Assembly: GCA_958369225.1 (NCBI GenBank)
Contig: CATXID010000010.1
Coordinates: forward strand, 1 to 50,926
Length of the DNA: 50,926 nucleotides
From: an uncultured Collinsella sp.
Lineage (GTDB): Bacteria; Actinomycetota; Coriobacteriia; Coriobacteriales; Coriobacteriaceae
Direction of reading: 5' to 3'
This document shows positions 27,267 through 36,387 of this stretch, in pieces. A model generated the notes under the pieces. The model saw only the letters and a list, made by a program, of their open reading frames with translations. It searched no databases and was not told where the DNA came from. Both the position numbers and the translations under genes were made by a program. How positions within the stretch are numbered: position 1 is the stretch's first letter; the number at the start of each line of letters is the position of its first letter.

Positions 27267-27400
27267 GGAGCCCCGGGGAGGGCAAATATATAAGGTCGCC
27301 TGCTCGGACAGTCCTGACTCGCACGGAGAGCACATTAAGTGCTCTCCGGCTCGTGCGGAACTCGCGATCGACCTTATATATTTGCCCTCCCCGGGGCTCC
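27267..27400. repeat. Perfect 32-bp inverted repeat with an inner 10-bp hairpin (cruciform-like)
   Basis: The left arm 27267-27298 (starting GGAGCCCCGGGGAGGG) and the right arm 27369-27400 are exact reverse complements over 32 bp. The 70-nt interior holds a second perfect stem, CGGAGAGCAC (27324-27333) with GTGCTCTCCG (27339-27348), around ATTAA. The arms also contain a CCCCGGGG palindrome and an AT-rich ATATATA. No transposase is present. The structure fills the gap after the DUF711 stop. It could be a non-autonomous palindromic element, a strong bidirectional block to transcription, or a structured RNA. Confidence 0.85.
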
Positions 27401-27566
27401 CGCACATCTCAACCTTGGCTGAGTTCTGTCCCATGTTGCAGTTGCTTCGCTCCTGCACCACTTGGCTGGTGCGGCGGTTTGGCATTGGATCGGTTCTTTC
27501 TGATATATGCTGGTTGCGGCTCTTCTTTTGGGAGGAGTCGCTTTTTTGTTGCTAGGAGGTTGACCC
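27401..27566. other. Leader of the methyltransferase gene
   Basis: No gene is seen. The region is less GC-biased than its surroundings, with TGATATATG at 27501-27509 as a possible -10 area. It ends in the attenuator-like hairpin and an AGGAGG ribosome site at 27554-27559. Confidence 0.4.
27516..27547 (+). terminator. Terminator-like hairpin in the leader of the methyltransferase gene (possible attenuator)
   Basis: GCGGCTCTTC (27516-27525) pairs with GAGGAGTCGC (27532-27541), two of the pairs being G-U, followed by six T (27542-27547). It ends only 20 bp before the GTG start, with the ribosome site directly after the T run. It is either the terminator of the upstream unit or a conditional attenuator for the downstream gene. 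Confidence 0.6.
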
Positions 27567-28454
27567 GTGGTTGATGGGGATGCTCGCTCTGAGCTGCTTT
27601 CCACAGATTGGAACCAGGAATGGATGCGTCTGCAAGCTAATCGGCGGCGGGCTGATGATTCTTTTGAGTGGGATAAGCGGGCTCGGCATTTTCGGCCGCT
27701 TGAGACTGCTCCGTATGCCCGGGACTTTATGAAGCTGTTGGCGTTAAAGCCTGGTGAGTCCGTGCTGGATATGGGGTGTGGGGCTGGGTCGATTGCTATT
27801 CCGCTTGCTCAGGTTGGACATCCCGTGATTGCTGCTGACTTTTCCCCTGCCATGTTGGGCACGCTTGATGCTGGCATTGAGTACTATGGGCTCGAGGATC
27901 GCATTACACCGCTTGAGCTTGCTTGGGATGATGACTGGGATTTGGTTGGACCGGTCGCGAAAGCGGTAGATGTTGCCTTTGCCAGTCGCTCTGTCACCAC
28001 GACCAACCTAAAAGACGCGCTTACCAAGCTTGATCGAACGGCCCGTCGGCGTTGTGCTGTCACGATGGTCGCCAACTCCAGCCCGCGCTATGACCTTCAC
28101 CTGATGAACGCCATCGGTGCCTCGGTTACCTGCAGTAATGGCTTTGTGTATGCCTTTAATATCCTCATTCAGATGGGTGCCCTGCCGCAGGTTACGTACT
28201 TTGAATCGCCTCGTCGCGATACCTTCGATAGCCTTGAGGCGGGCGTGGAGGACTTCTCCCGCATGCTCGAGCACGGTAACGAGGATAAGATCGACCGCCT
28301 GCGCGACTACGTCGCTCAGCATATGATTGAGAATCCCCATGCCGGCGAGCCAGGGTCCAAGGGCGTGCCGCAGGGGCGTTACATGCTCGACCACGTCCGC
28401 AAGGTCCGTTGGGCGTTTATTGCATGGGAGCCGGTCTCTTCGGGCCGTCCATAG
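27567..28454 (+). CDS. Class I SAM-dependent methyltransferase
   Basis: 295 aa from a GTG at 27567 with AGGAGG seven bases upstream. Motif I is VLDMGCGAGSIAIPLAQ (~residues 66-82), followed by ViAADFSPAML (motif II) and later a VAFASRS strand, the standard Rossmann methyltransferase layout. The C-terminal half is variable. Substrate is not evident. The first ~400 bp use many more A/T-ending codons than neighbouring genes, whereas the last third returns to the local GC-rich usage, suggesting a different origin or a patchy acquisition of the 5' part. Confidence 0.82.
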   Translation: MVDGDARSELLSTDWNQEWMRLQANRRRADDSFEWDKRARHFRPLETAPYARDFMKLLALKPGESVLDMGCGAGSIAIPLAQVGHPVIAADFSPAMLGTLDAGIEYYGLEDRITPLELAWDDDWDLVGPVAKAVDVAFASRSVTTTNLKDALTKLDRTARRRCAVTMVANSSPRYDLHLMNAIGASVTCSNGFVYAFNILIQMGALPQVTYFESPRRDTFDSLEAGVEDFSRMLEHGNEDKIDRLRDYVAQHMIENPHAGEPGSKGVPQGRYMLDHVRKVRWAFIAWEPVSSGRP

Positions 28455-28636
28455 ACCGCTTTCGGCCGCCGTACACGTCCGCCTGCAACCCGCGCTGTTC
28501 TCCCGCTCGGCATCCGCATTCTTTTTGAACTGGGCAAATACGCCCCACACCACGCCGTTCCTGCGCTATCGTGGGACAGCTCACGTAGATTAAGGCCCCA
28601 TCGCGGGGCGCCCCATAACATAGAAAGCGAGAACCC

Positions 28637-28936
28637 ATGGCACTGACAGGAGCCCAGGTCAAGCAGCTTCGCAGCATGGCCCATCACCTCAACCCCGCCA
28701 TCATCATCGGCAAGTCCGACATCAACGAGGGCACCGTCGAGCAGACGGTCGCCTACCTGGAGAAGCACGAACTCGTTAAGTGCTCCGTACTCGATGGTTC
28801 CAGCCTTTCCGCCCGCGAGGCCGCCGAAGAGCTTGCCGATCGCTGCCATGCCGAGGTCGTCCAGGTTATCGGCCGCAAGTTCTCGCTGTATCGCGAGTCC
28901 TCGCGCAAGGACATCGAGAAGATTAAGCTCGTCTAA
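28637..28936 (+). CDS. yhbY: YhbY-type (CRS1/YhbY) RNA-binding protein
   Basis: 99 aa. A single CRM domain: LTGAQVKQLRSMAHHLNPAIIIGKSDINEGTVEQTVAYLEKHELVKCSV in outline, with the conserved GK.G/D loop and the C-terminal QVIGRKFSLYRES. The family binds pre-ribosomal particles near 23S rRNA. Start ATG 28637 with a GAAAGCGAG region upstream. It is followed by a terminator. Confidence 0.93.
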   Translation: MALTGAQVKQLRSMAHHLNPAIIIGKSDINEGTVEQTVAYLEKHELVKCSVLDGSSLSAREAAEELADRCHAEVVQVIGRKFSLYRESSRKDIEKIKLV

Positions 28937-28975
28937 GAGCCAACAATCCGGCGAGCCAACATACATCAAAATTGC

Positions 28976-29007
28976 GAGCGTTCGAGCAATTCGGACGCTC
29001 ATTTTTT
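28976..29007 (+). terminator. Terminator after yhbY
   Basis: Stem GAGCGT/ACGCTC (28976-28981 and 28995-29000) with a 13-nt loop, then A and six T. It overlaps the last bases of the convergent regulator gene. Confidence 0.75.
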
Positions 29008-32005
29008 ATCGCTCGACGAGCACTCGGTTAAGCCTGCCCTCCACCAAGCGCTCGTACAGACGCCGTGTCTCGGGCTCGGGCACGCCATTGACCTGCTCCC
29101 TCAGGTGATGCATATGCCCACTGTAAAGCTCGACGACATCGCGTCGTCGCCCCGCCGCACCGTAGACGCGCATGGCGCAACGCACCATGTCCTCGCGCGC
29201 CGTCTCTTGCCGCAGCCCCGACTCCACCAGCCATACCGCCGACTGCAGGTCGTTTTCTTCTAGGGCGGCATTCGCGCCCCGAATCATGCAGTCGATATAC
29301 TTCGATTCCATAATGCGCCGCATACGCAAAAAGTAGGATGGATTACAGCCATTGGGAACATACAACGGGCCGGCGTAAAGCTGCTCGATCTTAAGGCACA
29401 GCTCGATCAGATGGGGCCCGCGCGCACCCGTGCGATTTCCCAAAACTTCGCGGCTTATCTGATCAAACAACCGCACGTCGGTCTTGACGTAGTCGCCGTT
29501 AAGCCCAATGCACTCGTTTTGGATCAGCACACACGACTTGCCGTCCGGTGTCGGCCCCAAGGCCGAACGCAGGCGCGATATCGTCGAGTACAGATTGTTA
29601 CGAGCGCTATTGAACTCGGCATGGGGCCACAGCTCCATGGCCAGCGTCTCGCGGTCGACCAGTGCATCCATACCCAGCGCAAGCCGCTCGGCAAGCGTCG
29701 CCGCTTTCTTGCGGCGCCACATCTTATCCGTGATGGGAAACCCGTCGCGCTCGGCGCGAAACGCCCCAAACATGCGGATCTCGATATGGCCAATCACATC
29801 GACACCCTCGGCATCGCCGGCCTGGAACAGACGCTCGCCTTCGCCCTCAAAGTCGTCACGCAGCGAATATCGCGACAGCTCGCGCACCGGGAGCTTCTTT
29901 CGAATTCTAGCAGCCGGCTCACCCAGACAATGCATCGCAAGACGCGCAAACAGCCGATACGACGGATCTAAAATCCCTGGGCGGTTCATAGACATCCAGG
30001 CTGCAAGGTCGCTATCGCGGCCAGCGGAGGCCAAATGCAGCGCCACCATCCAAGCCTCGGCACCACCGACCTGCGTCCGGCTCAAATCGAGCAGCTCTGC
30101 CTCTTCGCGCACCGATACCATCGATGTATTGCGTAAGTACGCCGCGCGCTCTAGCAGCAGTGCGTTGTCGCGTATGTATCCAATCGATTCCTCGGCAAGC
30201 CTGAGCACCTGCACCGCACGGAATTTGGCATTGACCGGACGCCCCTCAGCCAGCGACTGCCAGCCTTCCAGTATCAAGCCAAACAACTGGACTTGATTGT
30301 CACGCACGCGCACGGCAAAGCGGTCGAGCTCATTGAATGCCTGCTCGTCGGTCACCGGCATGCCGGCAAACAGGCGCCGCGCCGATAATACCATGCGCAC
30401 CCAGATGGCGAGCGCTCGGATTCCACGCGCTTCGAGTGCCTCGAGCGTCAGGGCCATCTCGTCATCACGCTCGTCAGTCCCTGCATACGACCCATCAAAT
30501 AGCTCCGTCAACATGCGGTCCGCCCGCACAAACGTCCCCGCGATATCGAGCTCGCAATCATAGGCCTTATCCGTTTTGAGCCCCGCGAGGATCTCAGCAC
30601 CCTTCGCCCGCTCGGTCAGCCCATGCTTTATCTCGACATGTGCGGACAGCATATCGAGTGCGGCACAAGACGCCTCACTTTCCAGCGCTGTATGGCTTGC
30701 CGGAAGCCCCAGACCACTATCTCCATAACAGGCGGCCGTGAACGCGTGCGCCACCTTCCACGACACGGGATCGAGCTCGCAAATCGCTTGCTCGCCCGCA
30801 TGCTCGATAATTGAGGCCATATACCGCGCGAGTTTTGTATTGGAGACGCTCACCGCCGCCAGATAGATGCCGAGCGCCTCGTCAGGCGTCGGCTCCGATG
30901 CCCGGCCATCTGCCTCGGTCTTTCCCAGCGCCGCGCGGCAGACGTCCCCTCCATGCCCCGTCAGGGCCAGATCGACCCCATACTGCCCGGCAAGCTCCAA
31001 CACCGCACTGCGGTCCAAAAACGCGTCGGCGAGGTCCATCGCGGTATCGCAGCGACCCGCTTTAATCAATATACGCGCCGCCCGCACAACGAGTTCGGGG
31101 CGAATTTCGGCGACCAGCTTGCGCAATCGCAGGCGTGCGTTATCCTCGGTACCCAAGCAGGTAAAGCTCCGGTCTGCTGGATCGACGCCAAAAATGGGAT
31201 AATCGCGGACAAGATAGGACTGGTCAATCGCCGAAAGCCTAACACCGCAAGCCTCGAGCTCCGAAATATTGCCCTCACCCATTAAGACCATCAAGCATGC
31301 CACACTAAACAGGGCGTTGTTCTCGAGCGACGCCAGATCAACAAGTACCGCACCGTAGATATTGACGATCTCGTTTTCGAGCATCTGGGCAACGTCTCCC
31401 TGCCCGTATAGTCCCGACTGCATAGCCGAGACGAGCTCGGGCACGCCCTGCGTAAGCTGATAGAAGTCGAGCGACGTGCTGATCGAAAACGCCGATGCCC
31501 ACGCCGAATACTCATAGGCATGCACCTTGAGCATCTGCGCGTTGACTTTAATCGAATCGCCCAGTCCGTGAATCAGCTGACGATTCGAAGGACGGCAGCT
31601 CATAAAGACCCCAACCCCCATAGCACGCAGGGTTCGGATTCGGTCGATCAGCTCCTCGGTCTCGCTCTGGCTGAGGTTAGGCACGTTATCGATTGCAATC
31701 AGGGAGTGCGGCTTGTCCTTAAGCTCTTCGGTAACGACCTCGAGCTGCATAAACACCTCGCGCCCAATGGCGCGGTCTGCCTCGATGATCCGCACAGGAC
31801 CTCGCGTCGGATCGCTTTTAACCTCTTGGGCATACTGCAGCAGCACCGAGGTTTTCCCAAAGCCATCAGGCGCGTAGAGGACTACGATGCCGGCCTTTCG
31901 GCCCTTGGCGATAAGTTCGTTCATCAAGCGATCGCGTCGCACCATATAGCTACTGCCCAGCGGCATAAGCTCGAGGTCGTCCGTATTGCCCAAATCGTTA
32001 ACCAT
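29006..32005 (-). CDS. Large STAND-NTPase transcriptional regulator with winged-helix and BTAD domain
   Basis: 999 aa. The N-terminus has a MalT-like P-loop, APDGFGKTS (residues 45-53), and a Walker B ending in LIAIDN (Asp106). A long helical-repeat middle follows (~200-730). From residue ~737, IRMFGAFRAERDGFPITDKMWRRKKA...LAMELWP...LYSTISRLRSALG is an OmpR/SARP-like winged helix, and ~845-990 is a bacterial transcriptional activation domain. It should act as an ATP-dependent, signal-integrating activator. Unlike classical SARPs, the DNA-binding part is near the C-terminus. It stands alone between convergent yhbY and a 444-bp gap, so its target is not obvious. Start ATG with GAGGAG upstream. 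Confidence 0.85.
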   Translation of the reverse strand: MVNDLGNTDDLELMPLGSSYMVRRDRLMNELIAKGRKAGIVVLYAPDGFGKTSVLLQYAQEVKSDPTRGPVRIIEADRAIGREVFMQLEVVTEELKDKPHSLIAIDNVPNLSQSETEELIDRIRTLRAMGVGVFMSCRPSNRQLIHGLGDSIKVNAQMLKVHAYEYSAWASAFSISTSLDFYQLTQGVPELVSAMQSGLYGQGDVAQMLENEIVNIYGAVLVDLASLENNALFSVACLMVLMGEGNISELEACGVRLSAIDQSYLVRDYPIFGVDPADRSFTCLGTEDNARLRLRKLVAEIRPELVVRAARILIKAGRCDTAMDLADAFLDRSAVLELAGQYGVDLALTGHGGDVCRAALGKTEADGRASEPTPDEALGIYLAAVSVSNTKLARYMASIIEHAGEQAICELDPVSWKVAHAFTAACYGDSGLGLPASHTALESEASCAALDMLSAHVEIKHGLTERAKGAEILAGLKTDKAYDCELDIAGTFVRADRMLTELFDGSYAGTDERDDEMALTLEALEARGIRALAIWVRMVLSARRLFAGMPVTDEQAFNELDRFAVRVRDNQVQLFGLILEGWQSLAEGRPVNAKFRAVQVLRLAEESIGYIRDNALLLERAAYLRNTSMVSVREEAELLDLSRTQVGGAEAWMVALHLASAGRDSDLAAWMSMNRPGILDPSYRLFARLAMHCLGEPAARIRKKLPVRELSRYSLRDDFEGEGERLFQAGDAEGVDVIGHIEIRMFGAFRAERDGFPITDKMWRRKKAATLAERLALGMDALVDRETLAMELWPHAEFNSARNNLYSTISRLRSALGPTPDGKSCVLIQNECIGLNGDYVKTDVRLFDQISREVLGNRTGARGPHLIELCLKIEQLYAGPLYVPNGCNPSYFLRMRRIMESKYIDCMIRGANAALEENDLQSAVWLVESGLRQETAREDMVRCAMRVYGAAGRRRDVVELYSGHMHHLREQVNGVPEPETRRLYERLVEGRLNRVLVER

Positions 32006-32449
32006 GCCCGCTCCTCAACTCGACCACATGGACACCGTAACGCTAGACCATATGTATCGCTAGATGAATAGAGCGATGCTACGGTTTAGGATGTTTGTTG
32101 GTACGCAAATGGCAAGTTTTTGTTCAGCGTGGTCCGATTGAAACTTATCCCCCAACCAATCAGTCTTTGCGCAGGTCAATGCGCTTGCCAGCTTGTCCCA
32201 TCCTTTGGCAGTGTACCTCAAATGAGCGCTGTTCAATTGTGTTGCGCAACTCACCTAACGCCAGCTACCGTCTGCGACCTTTTCATAGCATTTATGCATA
32301 GTATCTGTTATGGAATGAATCATGCTGCGCCAGACGCACCCGTCAAGTTCGCGGCAAGGTTTTCGTCAAGCACACGGCGTACGCTCAGCAAAAAGGCCCC
32401 CGCAAAGCGGAGGCCTTCGGCAAAGCTATGTCGAGGTGATAGGCTTTCG
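32006..32449. other. 444-bp gap upstream of the STAND-BTAD regulator
   Basis: No gene was found: the frames crossing it run antisense into neighbours. It is more AT-rich than the coding regions and must carry the regulator promoter. Its last part holds the nagB terminator at 32390-32416. No clear operator was recognised in the rest. Confidence 0.5.
32390..32416 (-). terminator. Terminator of nagB
   Basis: Minus-strand AAGGCCTCCGC pairs with GCGGGGGCCTT around AAA/TTT (one mismatch), followed by TTTTT (complement of 32390-32394). It is 34 bp past the nagB stop. Confidence 0.85.
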
Positions 32450-33178
32450 CTACTCGCAGAGCGAAAGGGCGGCCTCGTCGGCAACGACAACGCAGTTGGT
32501 GTGCAGCTGCAGGATCGAGGCAGGGCACTCGGGGGTAACCGGACCAAAGCACATGTCATGCACGGCCTGGGCCTTGGCCTCGCCATTGGCGACAACCAGG
32601 ATCATGCGGGCATACATGATGGTCTGAGTGCCCATGGTGTAGGCCTGACGAGGCACGTCGTCGATGCTGTCAAACAGGCGGCTGTTGGCCTGAATAGTGC
32701 TCTCGGTAAGGTCGACACAGTGCGTACCCTTGGAGAAGTGGTCATCAGGCTCGTTGAAGCCGATGTGACCGTTGTTACCGATGCCGAGCAGCTGCAGATC
32801 GGGGTAACCGGCGGCAGCGACGATCTTGTCGTACTCAGAGCAGGCAGCGGCAGCGTCGGGATTGGAACCATCGGGCACATGCGTGTTGTTCAGGTCGATG
32901 TTAATGTGATCGAAGAAGTTCTCACGCATAAAGTAGTGGTAGCTCTGGGGATCGTCGTGCGAAAGGCCACGATACTCGTCGAGGTTGTAGGTGCTGACCT
33001 CGGCAAAGTCGACGTCACCCTTCTTGTACCAAGCGGCGAGCTGCTTGTAGGCGCCAATCGGGGTGGAGCCGGTGGCAAGACCCAGCACGCAATCGGGCTT
33101 GAGGATAACCTGAGCCGAGATGATATTGGCGGCCTTGCGGCTCATATCCTCGTAGTCTTTAGCTTTAATGATCTTCAT
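32450..33178 (-). CDS. nagB: Glucosamine-6-phosphate deaminase
   Basis: 242 aa from ATG 33178 (AAAGGA upstream); the longer frame is not conserved in character. It converts glucosamine-6-P to fructose-6-P and ammonia. Motifs: LGLATGSTPIGAY for phosphate binding, catalytic Asp67 in YNLDEYRGL, and GIGNNGHIGFNEP with the His of the ring-opening triad. Length fits the short, non-allosteric Gram-positive NagB type. It lies downstream of the EIIA and glmM genes on the same strand, so this is an amino-sugar cluster. Confidence 0.96.
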   Translation of the reverse strand: MKIIKAKDYEDMSRKAANIISAQVILKPDCVLGLATGSTPIGAYKQLAAWYKKGDVDFAEVSTYNLDEYRGLSHDDPQSYHYFMRENFFDHINIDLNNTHVPDGSNPDAAAACSEYDKIVAAAGYPDLQLLGIGNNGHIGFNEPDDHFSKGTHCVDLTESTIQANSRLFDSIDDVPRQAYTMGTQTIMYARMILVVANGEAKAQAVHDMCFGPVTPECPASILQLHTNCVVVADEAALSLCE

Positions 33179-33376
33179 TACGCGTCCTTTCTCGTACAAG
33201 AGAGGCAAGGCTCCCCTTACAAGCACTTGCCCGCGGCCCGCGTCGGCCGCAACCAACGTGTGCGGCCACCAGGGCGAGGTCGCGTAATGTATGTGTCTCG
33301 TGTCTACCCGCGTCGAGGCCCCTGCCCGTCCACGGTGACCCAAAGCCGTTTAGCTTCGGACAAATCCCATCTTGCC

Positions 33377-33410
33377 ACGGAGGGCGCCCTCTTTCAAGGG
33401 CGCCCTCCGT
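33377..33410. terminator. Perfect 14-bp stem-loop downstream of the EIIA gene, without T run
   Basis: ACGGAGGGCGCCCT (33377-33390) and AGGGCGCCCTCCGT (33397-33410) pair perfectly around CTTTCA. There is no T run on either side. On the minus strand it lies about 40 bp past the EIIA stop and 200 bp before nagB, so it may act as a 3'-end stabiliser or factor-dependent terminator. Confidence 0.5.
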
Positions 33411-33450
33411 AAACGTGTTTGAATTGTAGGCTAAAGGCCAAGCGGAGCGA

Positions 33451-33948
33451 CTAGCGCTCGCGAGCGACGATGAGCTGGTCCATCTCCTCGACATGCTCGC
33501 CAACGGAGCCTTTGATGCTCGAGAACTCAACGGAGTTGCACACCAAAATGGGAACCGTCACATCGTAGCCCTCGGCAGCAATTGCCTCGCGATCGAACTC
33601 GATGAGCACATCGCCCTTATGGACGATGTCACCCACTTGCGCATGTACGGTAAAGTGCTTGCCCTCGAGCTGAACAGTGTCCAAACCAACGTGGATGAGC
33701 ACGTCCAAGCCATCGACCGTGTTGAGCGCAACGGCGTGTCCCGTGGGAAAAATGGCCTCGACCTTGGCGTCTGCCGGCGCAATCACACGCGTGCCCGTAG
33801 GCTGAATGGCAACGCCCTGGCCCAAAAGGCCAGTGGCAAACGTCTGATCGTTTACCTCGGAGAGCGGAATGACGTCGCCCGAGATGGGAGCATCCAGCGT
33901 AAGGACTCGACCACGCATACCAAAAGACCTTAGGACTTTAGTGAACAT
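33451..33948 (-). CDS. crr: PTS glucose-type EIIA component
   Basis: 165 aa from ATG 33948; an upstream TTG start is less likely. It is a soluble PTS_EIIA_1 protein that passes phosphate from HPr to a sugar-specific EIIB. The phosphorylated His is His86 in LIHVGLDTVQLEGKHF, with the second active-site His71 in FPTGHA. KGDVLIEFD is a further family signature. It is encoded as a separate protein rather than fused to EIIBC. It lies 71 bp downstream of glmM and upstream of nagB, in keeping with uptake of GlcNAc or glucose. Confidence 0.93.
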   Translation of the reverse strand: MFTKVLRSFGMRGRVLTLDAPISGDVIPLSEVNDQTFATGLLGQGVAIQPTGTRVIAPADAKVEAIFPTGHAVALNTVDGLDVLIHVGLDTVQLEGKHFTVHAQVGDIVHKGDVLIEFDREAIAAEGYDVTVPILVCNSVEFSSIKGSVGEHVEEMDQLIVARER

Positions 33949-34019
33949 GCTCCCCCTCGGACATACCAAACAATCAAAATAACCGTATCAGTTTACCACT
34001 TGGCATCCGTTTTTGGCCA

Positions 34020-35357
34020 TTAGGGAAGTTCGCGCTTGACAACCTCGACGATATCGTCAACAACGCGCTGGGTCAGCTCGTGCGTCTCCGCCTCGGCCAT
34101 AACGCGAACCAGAGGCTCAGTACCGCTCGGGCGCACCAAGATGCGGCCGCGACCGTTGAGCTCCTTCTCGGCGGCAGCGACGGCGTCCCAAATGGGCTGG
34201 CAATCGTCCAGGCCGGCCTTGTTGTCCGAATGCACGTTGACGAGCACCTGCGGGTATTTCTTCATGATGCCGGCAAGATCGGTAAGGGTGCGGCCAGTGC
34301 GCTTGAGCACGGCCAGAAGCTGCAGAGCCGTCACCAGACCGTCGCCGGTGGTGTTGTGCTCCAGGAAGATGATATGGCCGGACTGCTCGCCACCGATGAC
34401 GGCACCGTCCTCGAGCATACGCTCAAGAACATAGCGGTCGCCCACGGCAGTCTGCACCATCTCAAAGCCCTGCTCCTTCATGGCGATGGAGAAGCCCAGG
34501 TTGCACATAACGGTCGAGACGATCTCGGAGTTGGCGAGCTTGCCGCGAGCGGCCAGGTCGGAGCCGCAGATGGCCAGGATGTAGTCGCCATCGATCTCGT
34601 TGCCCTCGCTGTCCACGAACAGAACGCGATCGGCGTCGCCATCGTGGGCCAGACCGATATCGGCGTGGGTGCGCAGCACGAGCTCGCGCAGAGGCTCAAG
34701 ATGAGTGGAGCCGCACTCGACGTTAATGTCGGTGCCGCAGTAATCCGTGTTGATGGCGTGGACCGTGGCACCCAGGCGCTGGAGCGCGGCAGGCGTGGTC
34801 TGGCACGAAGCGCCGTGGCCGCAGTCGACGGCAACAACCAGGCCATCGAGCTTAAGGCCGTCGAGCGTGCTGATGGCATGATCGACATAGGCCTTGCGGG
34901 CGTCCTTCATCTTGATGATGTGACCCACACCGGCGCCGGTCGGCAGCGTATCGGCAGCCATGGCCTCCTCGGACATGACCCAGGCGCTGATCTCTTCCTC
35001 GACAGCATCGGGAAGCTTCATGCCCTTGCGGCTAAAGAACTTGATGCCGTTAAACTCCGGCGGATTGTGCGAAGCGGAGATGACGATGCCGCCGTCGAGC
35101 TCATTTTGGACGGTGAGCAGCGCCACGGCCGGCGTAGGGATAACGCCGCAGCAATGCGGGCGGCCGCCCTCGGCCATAATGCCAGCGGTCAGAGCACTCT
35201 CGAGCATGGTGCCCGAAAGACGCGTATCGCGACCGATGCAGATGTCCGGGCCAAGAAACTTGGTCGCCGCGCGGCCCAGGCGAAATGCGAGGTCGCACGA
35301 GAGGTCGGCGTTGGCGACGCCACGGACGCCATCGGTACCGAAGATGTTCTGGGGCAT
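34020..35357 (-). CDS. glmM: Phosphoglucosamine mutase
   Basis: 445 aa from ATG 35357 (GGAAGGAG seven bases upstream). It converts glucosamine-6-P to glucosamine-1-P for UDP-GlcNAc and peptidoglycan synthesis. Start FGTDGVRGVAN is the classic signature. The phosphoserine is Ser96 in ISASHNPP, the Mg site is DGDADR, and the C-terminal phosphate-binding loop is RPSGTEPLVRVMAE. Its neighbour nagB uses the same metabolite in the catabolic direction. Confidence 0.97.
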   Translation of the reverse strand: MPQNIFGTDGVRGVANADLSCDLAFRLGRAATKFLGPDICIGRDTRLSGTMLESALTAGIMAEGGRPHCCGVIPTPAVALLTVQNELDGGIVISASHNPPEFNGIKFFSRKGMKLPDAVEEEISAWVMSEEAMAADTLPTGAGVGHIIKMKDARKAYVDHAISTLDGLKLDGLVVAVDCGHGASCQTTPAALQRLGATVHAINTDYCGTDINVECGSTHLEPLRELVLRTHADIGLAHDGDADRVLFVDSEGNEIDGDYILAICGSDLAARGKLANSEIVSTVMCNLGFSIAMKEQGFEMVQTAVGDRYVLERMLEDGAVIGGEQSGHIIFLEHNTTGDGLVTALQLLAVLKRTGRTLTDLAGIMKKYPQVLVNVHSDNKAGLDDCQPIWDAVAAAEKELNGRGRILVRPSGTEPLVRVMAEAETHELTQRVVDDIVEVVKRELP

Positions 35358-35405
35358 AGGATCGCTCCTTCCCAAGTGGGCAAAACAAAGCCGCCCACCC
35401 TAGTC

Positions 35406-35450
35406 GAAAAGAAAAGCGGGACCCACCGAGCATTCGGTAGGCCCCGCTTG
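35406..35450 (-). terminator. Terminator of the rplM-rpsI operon
   Basis: Minus-strand AAGCGGGGCC...GGTCCCGCTT stem with an inner ACCGA/TCGGT stem (35413-35449), then a T-rich tract (complement of 35406-35413). It is about 30 bp past the rpsI stop. Confidence 0.85.
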
Positions 35451-35479
35451 TACATTGTATCTCGTAAGGAGATAAAACC

Positions 35480-35875
<396 letters not shown>

Positions 35876-35877
35876 CT

Positions 35878-36321
35878 TTAAGCCTCCAGCTCAATCTTCG
35901 TGGGGTTCTGGGCAGCGTGCGGATGCTCGGCACCAGCGTAGACCTTAAGCTTGGTCATCTGGGCACGGCCGAGGGTGGTCTTGGGCAGCATGCCGCGAAC
36001 GGCGCGCTCGATGACCTTCTCCGGGTGCTTCTCCATAGCCTGGCGGAAGCTCTCAGCCTTGAGGCCGCCGTTGTAGCCGCTGTGGCGATAATAGGTCTTC
36101 GTGTCGGCCTTGTTACCGGTAAGCTGGACCTTATCGGCGTTGATGACGACAACGAAGTCGCCGCAGTCGCTGTTGGGCGTGAACTGGGGCTTGTTCTTAC
36201 CGCGCAGGATCATTGCGATCTGGGTGGCAAGACGGCCCAGGACAGCACCATCGGCGTCGACGAGAACCCAGTTGCGCTGGACCTCGCCCTGCTTGGCGTA
36301 GTGAGTCGATTTCGAAATCAC
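35878..36321 (-). CDS. rplM: 50S ribosomal protein L13
   Basis: 147 aa from a GTG start at 36321 with AGGAG seven bases upstream. The sequence has WVLVDADGAVLGRLATQIA, the DFVVVINADKVQLTGNK strand and the RAVRGMLPKTTLGR motif of L13. First gene of the rplM-rpsI operon, driven by the promoter at 36388-36415. Confidence 0.99.
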   Translation of the reverse strand: MISKSTHYAKQGEVQRNWVLVDADGAVLGRLATQIAMILRGKNKPQFTPNSDCGDFVVVINADKVQLTGNKADTKTYYRHSGYNGGLKAESFRQAMEKHPEKVIERAVRGMLPKTTLGRAQMTKLKVYAGAEHPHAAQNPTKIELEA

Positions 36322-36349
36322 TTAGACTCCTCCATGTACAGTACGTGTT

Positions 36350-36381
36350 GTTACAGAGATTCACGGGGCTCTGCAAGTAAC
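36350..36381 (-). promoter_or_regulatory. Leader hairpin of rplM-rpsI
   Basis: In the 5' untranslated region, minus-strand GTTACTTGCAGAG pairs with CTCTGTAAC with a 3-4-nt bulge (36369-36381 with 36350-36358). Ribosomal-protein operons often carry such autoregulatory leaders, but this one is only a structural candidate. Confidence 0.4.
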
Positions 36382-36387
36382 CCGTCC

